DNA of 64,000 bases, taken from contig NZ_BMQF01000012.1 of the NCBI RefSeq assembly GCF_014647975.1, forward strand, positions 213,240 through 277,239. The letters are read 5' to 3'. The translations under genes and the position numbers were made by a program. The notes under the pieces were generated by a model that worked only from the letters and a program-made list of their open reading frames with translations, was not told where the DNA came from and ran no database searches. This document shows positions 53,650-61,686 of the stretch, one piece after another (position 1 is the stretch's first letter; each line of letters begins with the position of its first letter). Source of the DNA: Streptomyces fumigatiscleroticus (GTDB taxonomy: Bacteria; Actinomycetota; Actinomycetes; Streptomycetales; Streptomycetaceae).

Positions 53650-54555
53650 CTAATGGGGTGCGCCCCGCCATCCGGAGACCGGCAGCGCGAACTTCGCCAC
53701 CAGCCGGTCGGTGAAGGACGCGTGGTGCAGCCGGGCCAGCCGCACCGGCACGGCGCCCCGCCGTACCTCCACCCGCGCCCCCGGCGGCAGCTCCACGGTC
53801 CGCCGCCCGTCGCACCACAGCACGCCCGGCGGGATGTGCGGCAGGACCTCCACCGCGAGGACCGAGTCCGGCGAGGTCACCAGCGGCTTGGCGAACAGCG
53901 CGTGCGCGCTGATCGGCACCATCAGCAGCGCCTCCACCTCCGGCCACACCACGGGCCCGCCCGCCGAGAAGGCGTACGCGGTGGACCCGGTGGGCGTCGC
54001 GCAGACGATGCCGTCGCAGCCGAACCCCGTCACCGGGCGCCCGTCGATCTCCAGCACCACCTCGAGCAGCTTCTCGGCGGACACCTTCTGCACGGCGGCC
54101 TCGTTCAGCGCCCAGTCGGTGTGCACGATGTCGCCGTTGCGGTGCACGACGACGTCGACGGTCATGCGCTCCTCGACCTCGTACGCCCGGCTCACCACCC
54201 GGTCGACGACCTTGTCGATGTCGTCCCGCTCGGCCTCCGCCAGGAAGCCGACGCGTCCGAGGTTGACGCCGAGCATCGGCACCCCGGAGGCGCGGGCGAA
54301 CTCGGCGCCGCGCAGCAGGGTCCCGTCACCGCCGAGGACGATCAGCAGCTCGCAGTCGTCGAGGCACTGCGGGGTCGCCTCCTGGACGAGTTCCACCTCG
54401 TCGGGCAGCGGCAGGTCGCACGCCTCCGCCTCCAGGACCCGGACGCCGATCCCGCAGCGCAGCAGCCCCTTGACCACGAGCTCGGCGCTGCGGATGGCCG
54501 CGGGCCGCCCGGTGTGGGCGAGCAGGAAAACAGTACGAGCTCGGTTCTGTGTCAA
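53650..54555 (-). CDS. nadK: NAD kinase
   Basis: The 301-residue enzyme contains GGDGT (75-79) in LIVLGGDGTLLRGAEF and the NAD-binding CDGIVCATPTGSTAYAFSAGGP. It makes NADP from NAD. The start is TTG 54555 overlapping the tlyA stop as TTGA, with GGAGGGG five bases before. Translational coupling with tlyA is expected. The order tlyA-nadK-recN is conserved in actinobacteria. Confidence 0.95.
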   Translation of the reverse strand: MTQNRARTVFLLAHTGRPAAIRSAELVVKGLLRCGIGVRVLEAEACDLPLPDEVELVQEATPQCLDDCELLIVLGGDGTLLRGAEFARASGVPMLGVNLGRVGFLAEAERDDIDKVVDRVVSRAYEVEERMTVDVVVHRNGDIVHTDWALNEAAVQKVSAEKLLEVVLEIDGRPVTGFGCDGIVCATPTGSTAYAFSAGGPVVWPEVEALLMVPISAHALFAKPLVTSPDSVLAVEVLPHIPPGVLWCDGRRTVELPPGARVEVRRGAVPVRLARLHHASFTDRLVAKFALPVSGWRGAPH

Positions 54556-55367
54556 CGCGGCCCCTCCGCCACTGCACGGTCAACGTCGGCCGGGTCCGGT
54601 TCCGGTGCCCCGGCCCGCAGCCACAGAAAGTACTCGACATTGCCCGAGGGACCGGGCAGCGGACTGGCGGTGACGCCGCGCGTCCCGAGGCCGAGCTCCC
54701 AGGCCCGGCGGGCCACCCCGCGCACGGCCTCGGCCCGCAGCTCGGGACTGCGCACGACGCCCCCGCTGCCGAGCCGCTCCTTGCCGACCTCGAACTGCGG
54801 CTTGACCATCATCACCAGGTCGGCGTCCGGCTTCACGCACCGCACCAGGGCGGGCAGCACCAGTCCGAGCGGGATGAAGGACAGGTCCCCCACGACAAGG
54901 TCCACCGGTTCTCCGTCGATCGCCTCGAGCGTCAATTCGCGTACGTTCGTACGGTCCTTGACGGTCACGCGTTCATCGCTCTGGAGTGACCAGGCGAGCT
55001 GTCCGTAGCCGACGTCGACGGCGACGACGTGCGCGGCGCCCGCGCGCAGCAGGACGTCGGTGAAGCCGCCGGTGGACGCGCCGGCGTCCAGCGCCCGCCG
55101 GCCCTCGACGACCAGCCCCCGCGGCACGAACGCCGCCAGCGCGCCCGCGAGCTTGTGGCCGCCCCGCGACACGTAGTCGGGGTCGCTGTCGTCGTCGGCC
55201 ACGACGATCGCCGCGGCGGTCTCCACCTGGGTGGCGGGCTTGGTCGCGACGGTCCTGCCGACGGAGACCCGCCCGGCGGCGATCAGCTGGCTGGCGTGCT
55301 CGCGCGAGCGTGCGAGCTTCCGGCGGACCAGCTCCGCGTCGAGACGGCGGCGTGCGACTCCTGCCAC
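54552..55367 (-). CDS. tlyA: TlyA-type 2'-O-ribose rRNA methyltransferase
   Basis: The 271-residue protein starts at GTG 55367 with AGGAG eleven bases before. An S4 domain (RRRLDAELVRRKLARSREHA) leads to an FtsJ-like methyltransferase with the SAM motif RRALDAGASTGGFTDVLL and a catalytic Lys near SRGGHKL. TlyA methylates cytidines in 16S and 23S rRNA, which affects capreomycin sensitivity in mycobacteria. The frame is open to 55793 on the left side, but no start there fits. Confidence 0.94.
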   Translation of the reverse strand: MAGVARRRLDAELVRRKLARSREHASQLIAAGRVSVGRTVATKPATQVETAAAIVVADDDSDPDYVSRGGHKLAGALAAFVPRGLVVEGRRALDAGASTGGFTDVLLRAGAAHVVAVDVGYGQLAWSLQSDERVTVKDRTNVRELTLEAIDGEPVDLVVGDLSFIPLGLVLPALVRCVKPDADLVMMVKPQFEVGKERLGSGGVVRSPELRAEAVRGVARRAWELGLGTRGVTASPLPGPSGNVEYFLWLRAGAPEPDPADVDRAVAEGPR

Positions 55368-55423
55368 GTTCGGTTCAGCTCCTGTGTCGGTACGGCTGGA
55401 AGGTGCGGCCCGGGGGACCTCGT

Positions 55424-55720
55424 TCAGGGGCGGGCGTCGAGCGCGGTCAGCGCGTCGCGCAGCCCCCGGTGTACATCCTCGTACACCTCCAGGTGTCCGT
55501 CCGTGGCGAGGTGGTCGGCATCGGCGAGCCGCTCCAGCCGGGCGTCCACCTCGGCGTCGCCGGTGGGGGTGCGGGCTACGCCCAGCGGCGCGGGCGCGGC
55601 GGGGTCGTGGCCGGGCGCGGGCGCGGCGGGCGGACCGCCGGCCTCCGTCATCGTCTCGTCCACCGGGTCGTCCACCGTCTCGTCCACCGGGTCGCCGGTC
55701 CCGGGCAGGGAGTCGTTCAT
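55424..55720 (-). CDS. Small acidic protein of the tlyA neighbourhood
   Basis: The 98-residue protein starts at ATG 55720. The N-terminal half has a repeated DPVDET unit and an Ala/Pro-rich part, while the C-terminal half (EVDARLERLADADHLATDGH then LEVYEDVHRGLRDALTALD) looks like a helical domain. It corresponds in position to the short hypothetical between the HAD phosphatase and tlyA in Mycobacterium (Rv1693). The function is unknown. It is divergent from the SCP2 gene by 42 bp. Confidence 0.7.
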   Translation of the reverse strand: MNDSLPGTGDPVDETVDDPVDETMTEAGGPPAAPAPGHDPAAPAPLGVARTPTGDAEVDARLERLADADHLATDGHLEVYEDVHRGLRDALTALDARP

Positions 55721-55762
55721 GCCCCGACGCTACCCCGAACGGCTGGGGTACCGTCGATCGCG

Positions 55763-56110
55763 ATGGCCACGATCGAGGAGTGCCGCGCCGCACTCGAGAA
55801 GCTCTCGGACACCATGCGGAACGCCGACGGAAGCGTGCGTGCGGCCGCGGCCCAGGACCGCTCGGTGAGCTGTCACCTCACCGACCTGGACATCACCTTC
55901 GCCGGCCGTCTCAGAGACGGCAGGATCGAGGTGCTCGACACCCTCCCCGGGCCTCCTGCCACGAAGGCGCAGATCAGGCTGGCCATGAGCGGCGACGACC
56001 TGGTGGCGATGGTCGACGGCCGGCTGCACTTCGCCCGGGCCTGGGGCGCGGGGCGGGTACGGCTGGAGGCGGGCCTGCGGGACCTGATCCGCCTCAGGAA
56101 GCTTCTGTAG
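55763..56110 (+). CDS. SCP2 sterol-binding-fold protein
   Basis: The 115-residue protein, ATG 55763, has the pattern of SCP2-like proteins: LTDLDITFAGRLRDGRIEVL, then KAQIRLAMSGDDLVAMVDGR and LHFARAWGAGRVRLEAGLRD. These bind lipids or other hydrophobic molecules. It is the only plus-strand gene among minus-strand neighbours, and its last 17 bases overlap the end of the ATPase gene. A link to the iron transporter is positional only. Confidence 0.75.
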   Translation: MATIEECRAALEKLSDTMRNADGSVRAAAAQDRSVSCHLTDLDITFAGRLRDGRIEVLDTLPGPPATKAQIRLAMSGDDLVAMVDGRLHFARAWGAGRVRLEAGLRDLIRLRKLL

Positions 56111-56945
56111 CGGCCACCTTCTCGGCCGCCCGGGTCTCGCCGGCGGCCTTCGCCCCGGTACGGGCCTTGCGGGCGGCCGGCACCACCAGCGGCGTGCCCG
56201 TCTCGGGGTCGTCGATGACCTGGCAGCGCAGCCCGAAGACCTCCTCGACCAGCTCGGCCGTGACGATGTCGTTCGGCGCGCCCTCGGCGATGATCCGCCC
56301 GCCGCGCAGGGCGATGAGGTGGGTGGCGTAGCGGGCGGCGTGGTTGAGGTCGTGCAGTACGGCGACCAGGGTGCGGCCCTGCTCCTCGTGCAGCTCGGCA
56401 CAGAGGTCGAGGACGTCGATCTGGTGCTGGATGTCGAGGTAGGTGGTCGGCTCGTCGAGCAGCAGCAGCGGCGTCTGCTGGGCGAGCGCCATCGCGATCC
56501 ACACCCGCTGCCGCTGGCCGCCGGAGAGCTCGTCGACATAGCGGTCGGCCAGCTCGGCCACGCCGGTCCGGGCCATCGACTCCCGCACGACCCGCTCGTC
56601 CTCGGCCGACCACTGGCGCAGGATGCCCTGGTGCGGGTAACGGCCACGGCCCACCAGGTCGGCGACGGTGATGCCGTCGGGCGCGATCGACGACTGCGGC
56701 AGCAGGCCCAGGGTCCGGGCGACCTTCTTGGCGGGCATCGACTGGATGACCTCCCCGTCCAGCAGCACCCGGCCCTCGCTGGGCCTGAGCATCCGGGACA
56801 GGGCGCGCAGGAGCGTGGACTTGCCGCACGCGTTGGGGCCGACGATCACGGTGAAGGAGTTGTCGGGTATCTCCACCGACAGCTGTTCCGCGATGACCCG
56901 CTGGTCGTAGGCGAGGGTGACGTTCTCGGCGGAGAGGCGGTTCAC
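56094..56945 (-). CDS. Iron-siderophore ABC transporter ATP-binding protein (FepC type)
   Basis: The 283-residue ATPase has Walker A GPNACGKST, the signature ELSGGQRQRVWIAMALAQQT (LSGGQ), and Walker B LLLLDEPTTYLDIQHQ. It powers the FecCD-type permease encoded next door. The start is GTG 56945 with AAGGAG four bases upstream; an ATG at 57005 overlapping the permease stop is an alternative with a 20-residue extension. The C-terminal ~35 residues are Ala/Lys-rich. No substrate-binding protein is in the unit. Confidence 0.93.
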   Translation of the reverse strand: MNRLSAENVTLAYDQRVIAEQLSVEIPDNSFTVIVGPNACGKSTLLRALSRMLRPSEGRVLLDGEVIQSMPAKKVARTLGLLPQSSIAPDGITVADLVGRGRYPHQGILRQWSAEDERVVRESMARTGVAELADRYVDELSGGQRQRVWIAMALAQQTPLLLLDEPTTYLDIQHQIDVLDLCAELHEEQGRTLVAVLHDLNHAARYATHLIALRGGRIIAEGAPNDIVTAELVEEVFGLRCQVIDDPETGTPLVVPAARKARTGAKAAGETRAAEKVAATEAS

Positions 56946-57001
56946 AGTGCTCCTTCGGTTGTTCAGGCCGCTGTCCCGGCCGCTGCCGGTGCTGTCGGGG
57001 C

Positions 57002-58039
57002 TCATATCCGGCCCGCCCGGCGCTCGGTGACCAGCAGCCACAGCAGATAGACGCCGCCGACCACGCCGGTGACCACGCCCACGGGCAGCTGGTCGGCGCC
57101 GAAGGCCTGCTGCGAGACCCAGTCGGCGACGACCAGCAGGGCGGCGCCCATGCAGAGGGAGGGCAGCAGATTCGGCCCGGGCGAACGGGTCAGCCGCCGG
57201 GCGAGCTGCGGCGCGGTCAGCGCCACGAAGCTCACCGGCCCGGCGGCGGCGGTCGCCGCGGCGACGAGCAGCACGGCGGCCACCATCAGCACCAGCCGTA
57301 CGCGCTCCACACGCACGCCCAGGGCGGCGGAGACGTCGTCGCCCATCTCCATCATCCGCAGCCCGCGCCCGTTGGCCAGGACCAGCGGCACGAGCACCGC
57401 GCACAGCGCGAGCAGCGGCCAGAACTGGGCCCAGTCGCGGCCGCTCAGGGAACCCGTCATCCACACGACCGCGCGCGCCGCGTCGCTGAGGTCCGCCATG
57501 GTGATCAGATAGCCGTTGACCGCCGTGACGACCGCGGAGACTCCGATACCGACCAGAACCAGTCGGTATCCATGCACGCCCCGCTTCCAGGCCAGCACGT
57601 AGATGGCGGTGCCGGTCACCAGGCCGCCCACGAGGGCGCCCACGGTGACCGCGGCCGCGCTCCCCGACATCAGCACGATCACCACCAGCGCGCCGGCCGT
57701 CGCCCCCTGCCCCAGCCCGAGCACGTCCGGGCTGCCGAGCGGATTGCGCGAGATCGCCTGGAACAGCGCGCCGCCCAGTCCCAGCGAGGCGCCGACCAGC
57801 AGCCCGACCAGCACGCGCGGCAGCCGCAGCTCGTTGACGATGAACTCCTGTCCCGCGGTGCCGTTCCCGAACAGCGTCTTCACCACGTCGGCGGCGGGGA
57901 TCGGGAAGTCGCCGGTGCCGATCAGCACCACGCTCGCGGCCAGCGCGGCCACCAGCAGCAGCACGACGACGGTGAGGGCACGCACGTCCAGCCGGACCGA
58001 CAGCCCGCCCGGGGTGCGCACCGCACGGTTGGTCCTCAC
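57002..58039 (-). CDS. FecCD-type siderophore permease, second subunit
   Basis: The 345-residue membrane protein has ~10 helices and the family motifs LRLPRVLVGLLVGASLGLGG, RNPLGSPDVLGLGQGA and GPVSFVALTAPQLARRL. It forms the heterodimeric channel with the adjacent subunit. The start is GTG 58039, overlapping the upstream stop (GTGA). Confidence 0.92.
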   Translation of the reverse strand: MRTNRAVRTPGGLSVRLDVRALTVVVLLLVAALAASVVLIGTGDFPIPAADVVKTLFGNGTAGQEFIVNELRLPRVLVGLLVGASLGLGGALFQAISRNPLGSPDVLGLGQGATAGALVVIVLMSGSAAAVTVGALVGGLVTGTAIYVLAWKRGVHGYRLVLVGIGVSAVVTAVNGYLITMADLSDAARAVVWMTGSLSGRDWAQFWPLLALCAVLVPLVLANGRGLRMMEMGDDVSAALGVRVERVRLVLMVAAVLLVAAATAAAGPVSFVALTAPQLARRLTRSPGPNLLPSLCMGAALLVVADWVSQQAFGADQLPVGVVTGVVGGVYLLWLLVTERRAGRI

Positions 58040-59079
58040 AGCTGCGTCGTCCTCCGCCGTCGTACGAGAAAGATGAAGACCGGGCCGCCCAGGACGGCCG
58101 TGACGATGCCGACCTGGAGCTCCGAGGGCCGGGCGACGATCCGGCCGATGACGTCGGCGCCGAGCAGCAGCACGGGCGACAGGATCGTGGCGTACGGCAG
58201 GATCCAGCGCAGGTCGGGTCCGGTGAAGGAGCGGATGACATGCGGGACCATCAGCCCGACGAACACGATCGGACCGCAGGCGGCGGTGGCGGCCCCGCAC
58301 AGCACGGTCGCGGCCAGCATGGACAGCGCCCGGGTGCGGTTGAGGTTGGCTCCCAGCGCCTTGGCGGTGTCGTCGCCCATCGCCATCGCGTTGAGCGGCC
58401 GGGCCAGGGCCAGCGCGAGGACCGAGCCCGCGACGAGGAACGGCAGCACCTGCCAGATGGTCGAGGAGCTGGCCGAGGAGAGCGAGCCGACCGTCCAGAA
58501 CCGCATCTTGGCGAGCGCGGCGTCGTCCAGGATCATCACGGCCTGGAGATAGCCGTAGAGCGCGGCGCTGATCGCGGTGCCGGCCAGCGCGATCCGTACC
58601 GGTGTGGCGCCCCGGCTGCCGCCGAGGAACCAGACCAGGGCGCCGACCGCCGCCGCGCCGGCGAAGGCGAACCAGACGTAGCCGCTCAGCGAGGTGACGC
58701 CGAAGAAGGACATGGCGGTGACGACCGCGGCGGACGCGCCCGCGTTGATGCCGAGCAGTCCGGGATCGGCCAGCGGGTTGCGGGTCAGTGCCTGGAGGAC
58801 GGCTCCCGACAGGCCGAGCGCGGCACCGGCGAGCAGCCCGAGGACGGTCCGCGACAGCCGGTCCGCGACCACGACGTCGCCGTAGGTCCCCGAGTCCGAG
58901 AACAGGCCGTGCCAGACCTGTGCCAGGGACAGCTCCTTGGCACCGACCGCGATGCTGAACAACGCGACCAGCACCAGGATCGCGACGGAGACGAGCAGCC
59001 CGAAGGCGCGTACCGCCCGGCGGCTCGGGGGCGCGGGGGCGGTTTCCGCGCGTGGTTCGGGAGGACTGTCGACCAACAC
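58036..59079 (-). CDS. FecCD-type siderophore permease, first subunit
   Basis: The 347-residue protein has the same fold: RLSRTVLGLLAGAALGLSGA, RNPLADPGLLGINAGAS and GPIVFVGLMVPHVIRSFTG. It starts at GTG 59079, five bases after an iron box, so the mRNA is probably leaderless or starts further inside. It is the first gene of a three-gene transport unit. No siderophore-binding protein or synthesis gene is in the window, so the receptor is encoded elsewhere. Confidence 0.92.
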   Translation of the reverse strand: MLVDSPPEPRAETAPAPPSRRAVRAFGLLVSVAILVLVALFSIAVGAKELSLAQVWHGLFSDSGTYGDVVVADRLSRTVLGLLAGAALGLSGAVLQALTRNPLADPGLLGINAGASAAVVTAMSFFGVTSLSGYVWFAFAGAAAVGALVWFLGGSRGATPVRIALAGTAISAALYGYLQAVMILDDAALAKMRFWTVGSLSSASSSTIWQVLPFLVAGSVLALALARPLNAMAMGDDTAKALGANLNRTRALSMLAATVLCGAATAACGPIVFVGLMVPHVIRSFTGPDLRWILPYATILSPVLLLGADVIGRIVARPSELQVGIVTAVLGGPVFIFLVRRRRTTQL

Positions 59080-59083
59080 GCAG

Positions 59084-59102
59084 TTAGGTTAGCCTAATCA
59101 GC
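59084..59102. promoter_or_regulatory. Iron box (DmdR/IdeR-type) before the permease genes
   Basis: The minus-strand sequence GCTGATTAGGCTAACCTAA matches TTAGGTTAGGCTAACCTAA at 15 of 19 positions, with the last 14 exact. It directly precedes the permease start. Iron-dependent repression by DmdR1 is therefore expected. Confidence 0.85.
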
Positions 59103-59232
59103 CAATCGATCACGATCCCCCCAATCGTCCGCCCCACCGCACCCGGCGCGCGATCGCACCGGACCCGAGCGGGGACGGCACCGTTCCACGTCCCGCCGAC
59201 GGTGCCGTTCCGCGCCCGGCGGGAGCGGCGGT

Positions 59233-60261
59233 TCACTGTCCCAGCCGCGCCAGCGCCTTCCCCGGGTCCAGCTCGCACACCCCCTCGCCGGCCACCGTCC
59301 AGGCCGCCGCGCACAGCGCCCGCAGCCCGTCCAGGGCGGCCCCGTCCCCCTCCAGTTCCAGCCGCTCCTCGCCGGCCCGCGCGGTCCAGCCGCCGCAGCG
59401 GAACCCGCCGTCCGCCTCGACGACCTCCGGCTGCCCGGCGAGCAGCCCCCGCAGATCGGCGTCGACATACGTCGGCCGGTGCCGCGGCGGCGCCGCGAGC
59501 AGCTTCGCCCCGTCGGTCACCCCGGTCAGGACGAGCAGCGAGTCCACGTCCCCGTTGAACGCGCCCTCGATGTCGGTGTCCAGCCGGTCCCCGACCACCA
59601 GGGGCCGCCGGGCGCCCGTGCGCAGGATCGTCTCCCGGTGCATCGGAGGCAGCGGCTTGCCCGCGACCTGCGGCTCGGCCCCCGTGGCTATCCGTACCAC
59701 CTCCACGGCGGCCCCGTTGCCCGGCGCGATCCCCCGCCCGCTGGGGATCGTCAGATCGGTGTTGGACGCGAACCACGGCACCCCGCGCGCGACGGCATAG
59801 CTCGCCTCCGCGAAACGCCCCCACGGCAGATCGGGGCCGCCGAACCCCTGCACGACCGCCGCCGGGTCGTCGTCCGCCGACTCCACGGGCTCAAGACCGC
59901 GCTCGCGCAGCGCCACCCGCAGCCCCTCCCCGCCGATCACCAGCACCCTCGCGCCCGGGGACACCTGGTCGGCGATCAGCCGGGCGACCGCCTGCGCCGA
60001 CGTGATGACGTCGCCCGCCCCGGTCGGTATGCCCAGTTCGGTCAGATGCGCGGCCACGGCGTCGGGGGTCCGCAGCGCGTTGTTCGTGACGTACGCCAGA
60101 CGCATACCGCCCGCGCGGGCCGTGGCCAGCGAGTCCACCGCGTGCGCGATCGCCTGCCCGCCTGCGTACACCACCCCGTCGAGGTCGAGCAGCGCTGTGT
60201 CGTACGCCTCGCTCAGGGCCTGCCCACTGCCCTCGGGCCTCGTCCTGACGCTCTGGCTCAT
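59233..60261 (-). CDS. HAD-IIA family phosphatase
   Basis: The 342-residue protein starts at ATG 60261 with GAGGAG nine bases before. HAD motif I is LLDLDGVVYAGG, motif II is AYVTNNALRT, and the last motif is VVGDRLDTDIEGAFNG. The C-terminal ~100 residues form an extra domain. In mycobacteria the positional equivalent (Rv1692) dephosphorylates glycerol 3-phosphate; that role is possible here. It normally neighbours tlyA, but the iron transporter lies in between. Confidence 0.88.
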   Translation of the reverse strand: MSQSVRTRPEGSGQALSEAYDTALLDLDGVVYAGGQAIAHAVDSLATARAGGMRLAYVTNNALRTPDAVAAHLTELGIPTGAGDVITSAQAVARLIADQVSPGARVLVIGGEGLRVALRERGLEPVESADDDPAAVVQGFGGPDLPWGRFAEASYAVARGVPWFASNTDLTIPSGRGIAPGNGAAVEVVRIATGAEPQVAGKPLPPMHRETILRTGARRPLVVGDRLDTDIEGAFNGDVDSLLVLTGVTDGAKLLAAPPRHRPTYVDADLRGLLAGQPEVVEADGGFRCGGWTARAGEERLELEGDGAALDGLRALCAAAWTVAGEGVCELDPGKALARLGQ

Positions 60262-60332
60262 TCCGCATCGCTCCTCGTTCGACGGCTTTCCCCGATCATC
60301 CCGCATGCCACTGACACACGTACGATGCCGGG

Positions 60333-61625
60333 ATGAAGACTGCAGGTCCCCCGGAAGCAACGGCGCGCCGGGGCCTGGAACTGACCCCGTTCCGAGGCCT
60401 CCGCTACGACCCCGACCGGGTCGGCAGCCTGGCCGCCGTGACCTCCCCGCCCTACGACGTCGTCGTCCGACCCGACGGCCTGCTCCACCTGGAGTCCGCC
60501 GACCCGCACAACATCGTCCGCCTCATCCTCCCCCAGGCCGCCACCCCCGCCGCCCGCAACGAGCAGGCCGCGCACACCCTGCGCCGCTGGCGCGCCAAGG
60601 GCGTCCTGACCGCCGACCCCGAACCCGGTCTGTACGTCTATGAGCAGCGCGACGGCGACGGCCTGCTGCAACGCGGCATCATCGGCGCCCTGCGCGTGTC
60701 CGACCCGGCCGAGCAGGTGGTGCTGCCGCACGAGGACGTCATGCCGCACGTCGTCGCCGACCGCGCGGACCTCATGCGGGCCACCTGCGCGAACCTGGAA
60801 CCCCTGCTGCTGACCTACCGCGGCAACGGCACGGCGTCCGCCGCCTCCGCCGTCGTCGAACGCAGCGCCGGGCAGCCTCCGCTGCTCGCCACCACCACGG
60901 AGGACGGCTTCAGCCACCGCCTGTGGTCGGTCACCGACCCCGCCGAGGTGGCCCGCATCCGAGCCGACCTCGCCCAGTACCAGGCCCTGATCGCCGACGG
61001 CCACCACCGCTGGGCGACCTACGGCCGGCTCCGCGCGGAGCACCCCTCCCCCAGCCCCTGGGACCACGGCCTGGTCCTCCTGGTCGACACGGTCCGCTAT
61101 CCCCTGCGCGTGCGCGCCATCCACCGCCTGCTGCCCGGCCTGCCCATACCGGACGCGCTCTCCGCCCTGGAGGGCCTCTTCCGCGTCCGCCGCCTGGAGG
61201 TGCCCCTTCCGCAGGCCCTGGAGGCGCTCGCCGACGCGGCCTGCGCGGGCAACGCCTTCCTGCTCGCCGGCGACGGCGCCTTCCACCTCGTCGACCGCCC
61301 GGACGCGGACCTGCTGGCCCGTACGGTCCCCGCCGACCGCCCCGCGGCCTGGCGCACCCTGGACGCGACCGTCCTGCACGCCACGCTCCTCGCCCACGTC
61401 TGGCGCGTCCCCGACGACTCCCCGGCCGACATCGCCTACATCCACGACACGGCCGCCACGGTCGAGAAGGCGGAACGCGACGGCGGTACGGCCGTCCTGA
61501 TGCACCCGGTCCGCGAGGAGGTCGTCCGCGACCTCGCCCGGCAGGGCGTCACGATGCCCCGCAAGTCCACGTCGTTCGGCCCCAAACCGGCATCGGGCCT
61601 GGTCCTGCGCGCGCTGGACCTGTGA
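60333..61625 (+). CDS. DUF1015-family protein
   Basis: The 430-residue protein starts at ATG 60333. It contains the DUF1015 core: LELTPFRGLRYDPDRVGSLA and ALIADGHHRWATYGRLR (near 221), which recalls ParB/SerK-like phosphotransfer domains. The middle and end (IAYIHDTAATVEKAERDGGT) are less conserved. It is divergent from the HAD gene (71 bp) and convergent with the repeat-headed TPR gene. The function is unclear; SerK-like proteins phosphorylate small molecules. Confidence 0.85.
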   Translation: MKTAGPPEATARRGLELTPFRGLRYDPDRVGSLAAVTSPPYDVVVRPDGLLHLESADPHNIVRLILPQAATPAARNEQAAHTLRRWRAKGVLTADPEPGLYVYEQRDGDGLLQRGIIGALRVSDPAEQVVLPHEDVMPHVVADRADLMRATCANLEPLLLTYRGNGTASAASAVVERSAGQPPLLATTTEDGFSHRLWSVTDPAEVARIRADLAQYQALIADGHHRWATYGRLRAEHPSPSPWDHGLVLLVDTVRYPLRVRAIHRLLPGLPIPDALSALEGLFRVRRLEVPLPQALEALADAACAGNAFLLAGDGAFHLVDRPDADLLARTVPADRPAAWRTLDATVLHATLLAHVWRVPDDSPADIAYIHDTAATVEKAERDGGTAVLMHPVREEVVRDLARQGVTMPRKSTSFGPKPASGLVLRALDL

Positions 61626-61631
61626 ACACGC

Positions 61632-61663
61632 GAAGGGGCGGAACCCCACGGTCCCGCCCCTTC
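61632..61663. terminator. Bidirectional hairpin terminator
   Basis: GAAGGGGCGG (61632-61641) pairs perfectly with CCGCCCCTTC (61654-61663), loop 12. It lies between the convergent DUF1015 and TPR-protein genes. Confidence 0.8.
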
Positions 61664-61686
61664 GCCGCGTCACCTCTGCTCCGGCG

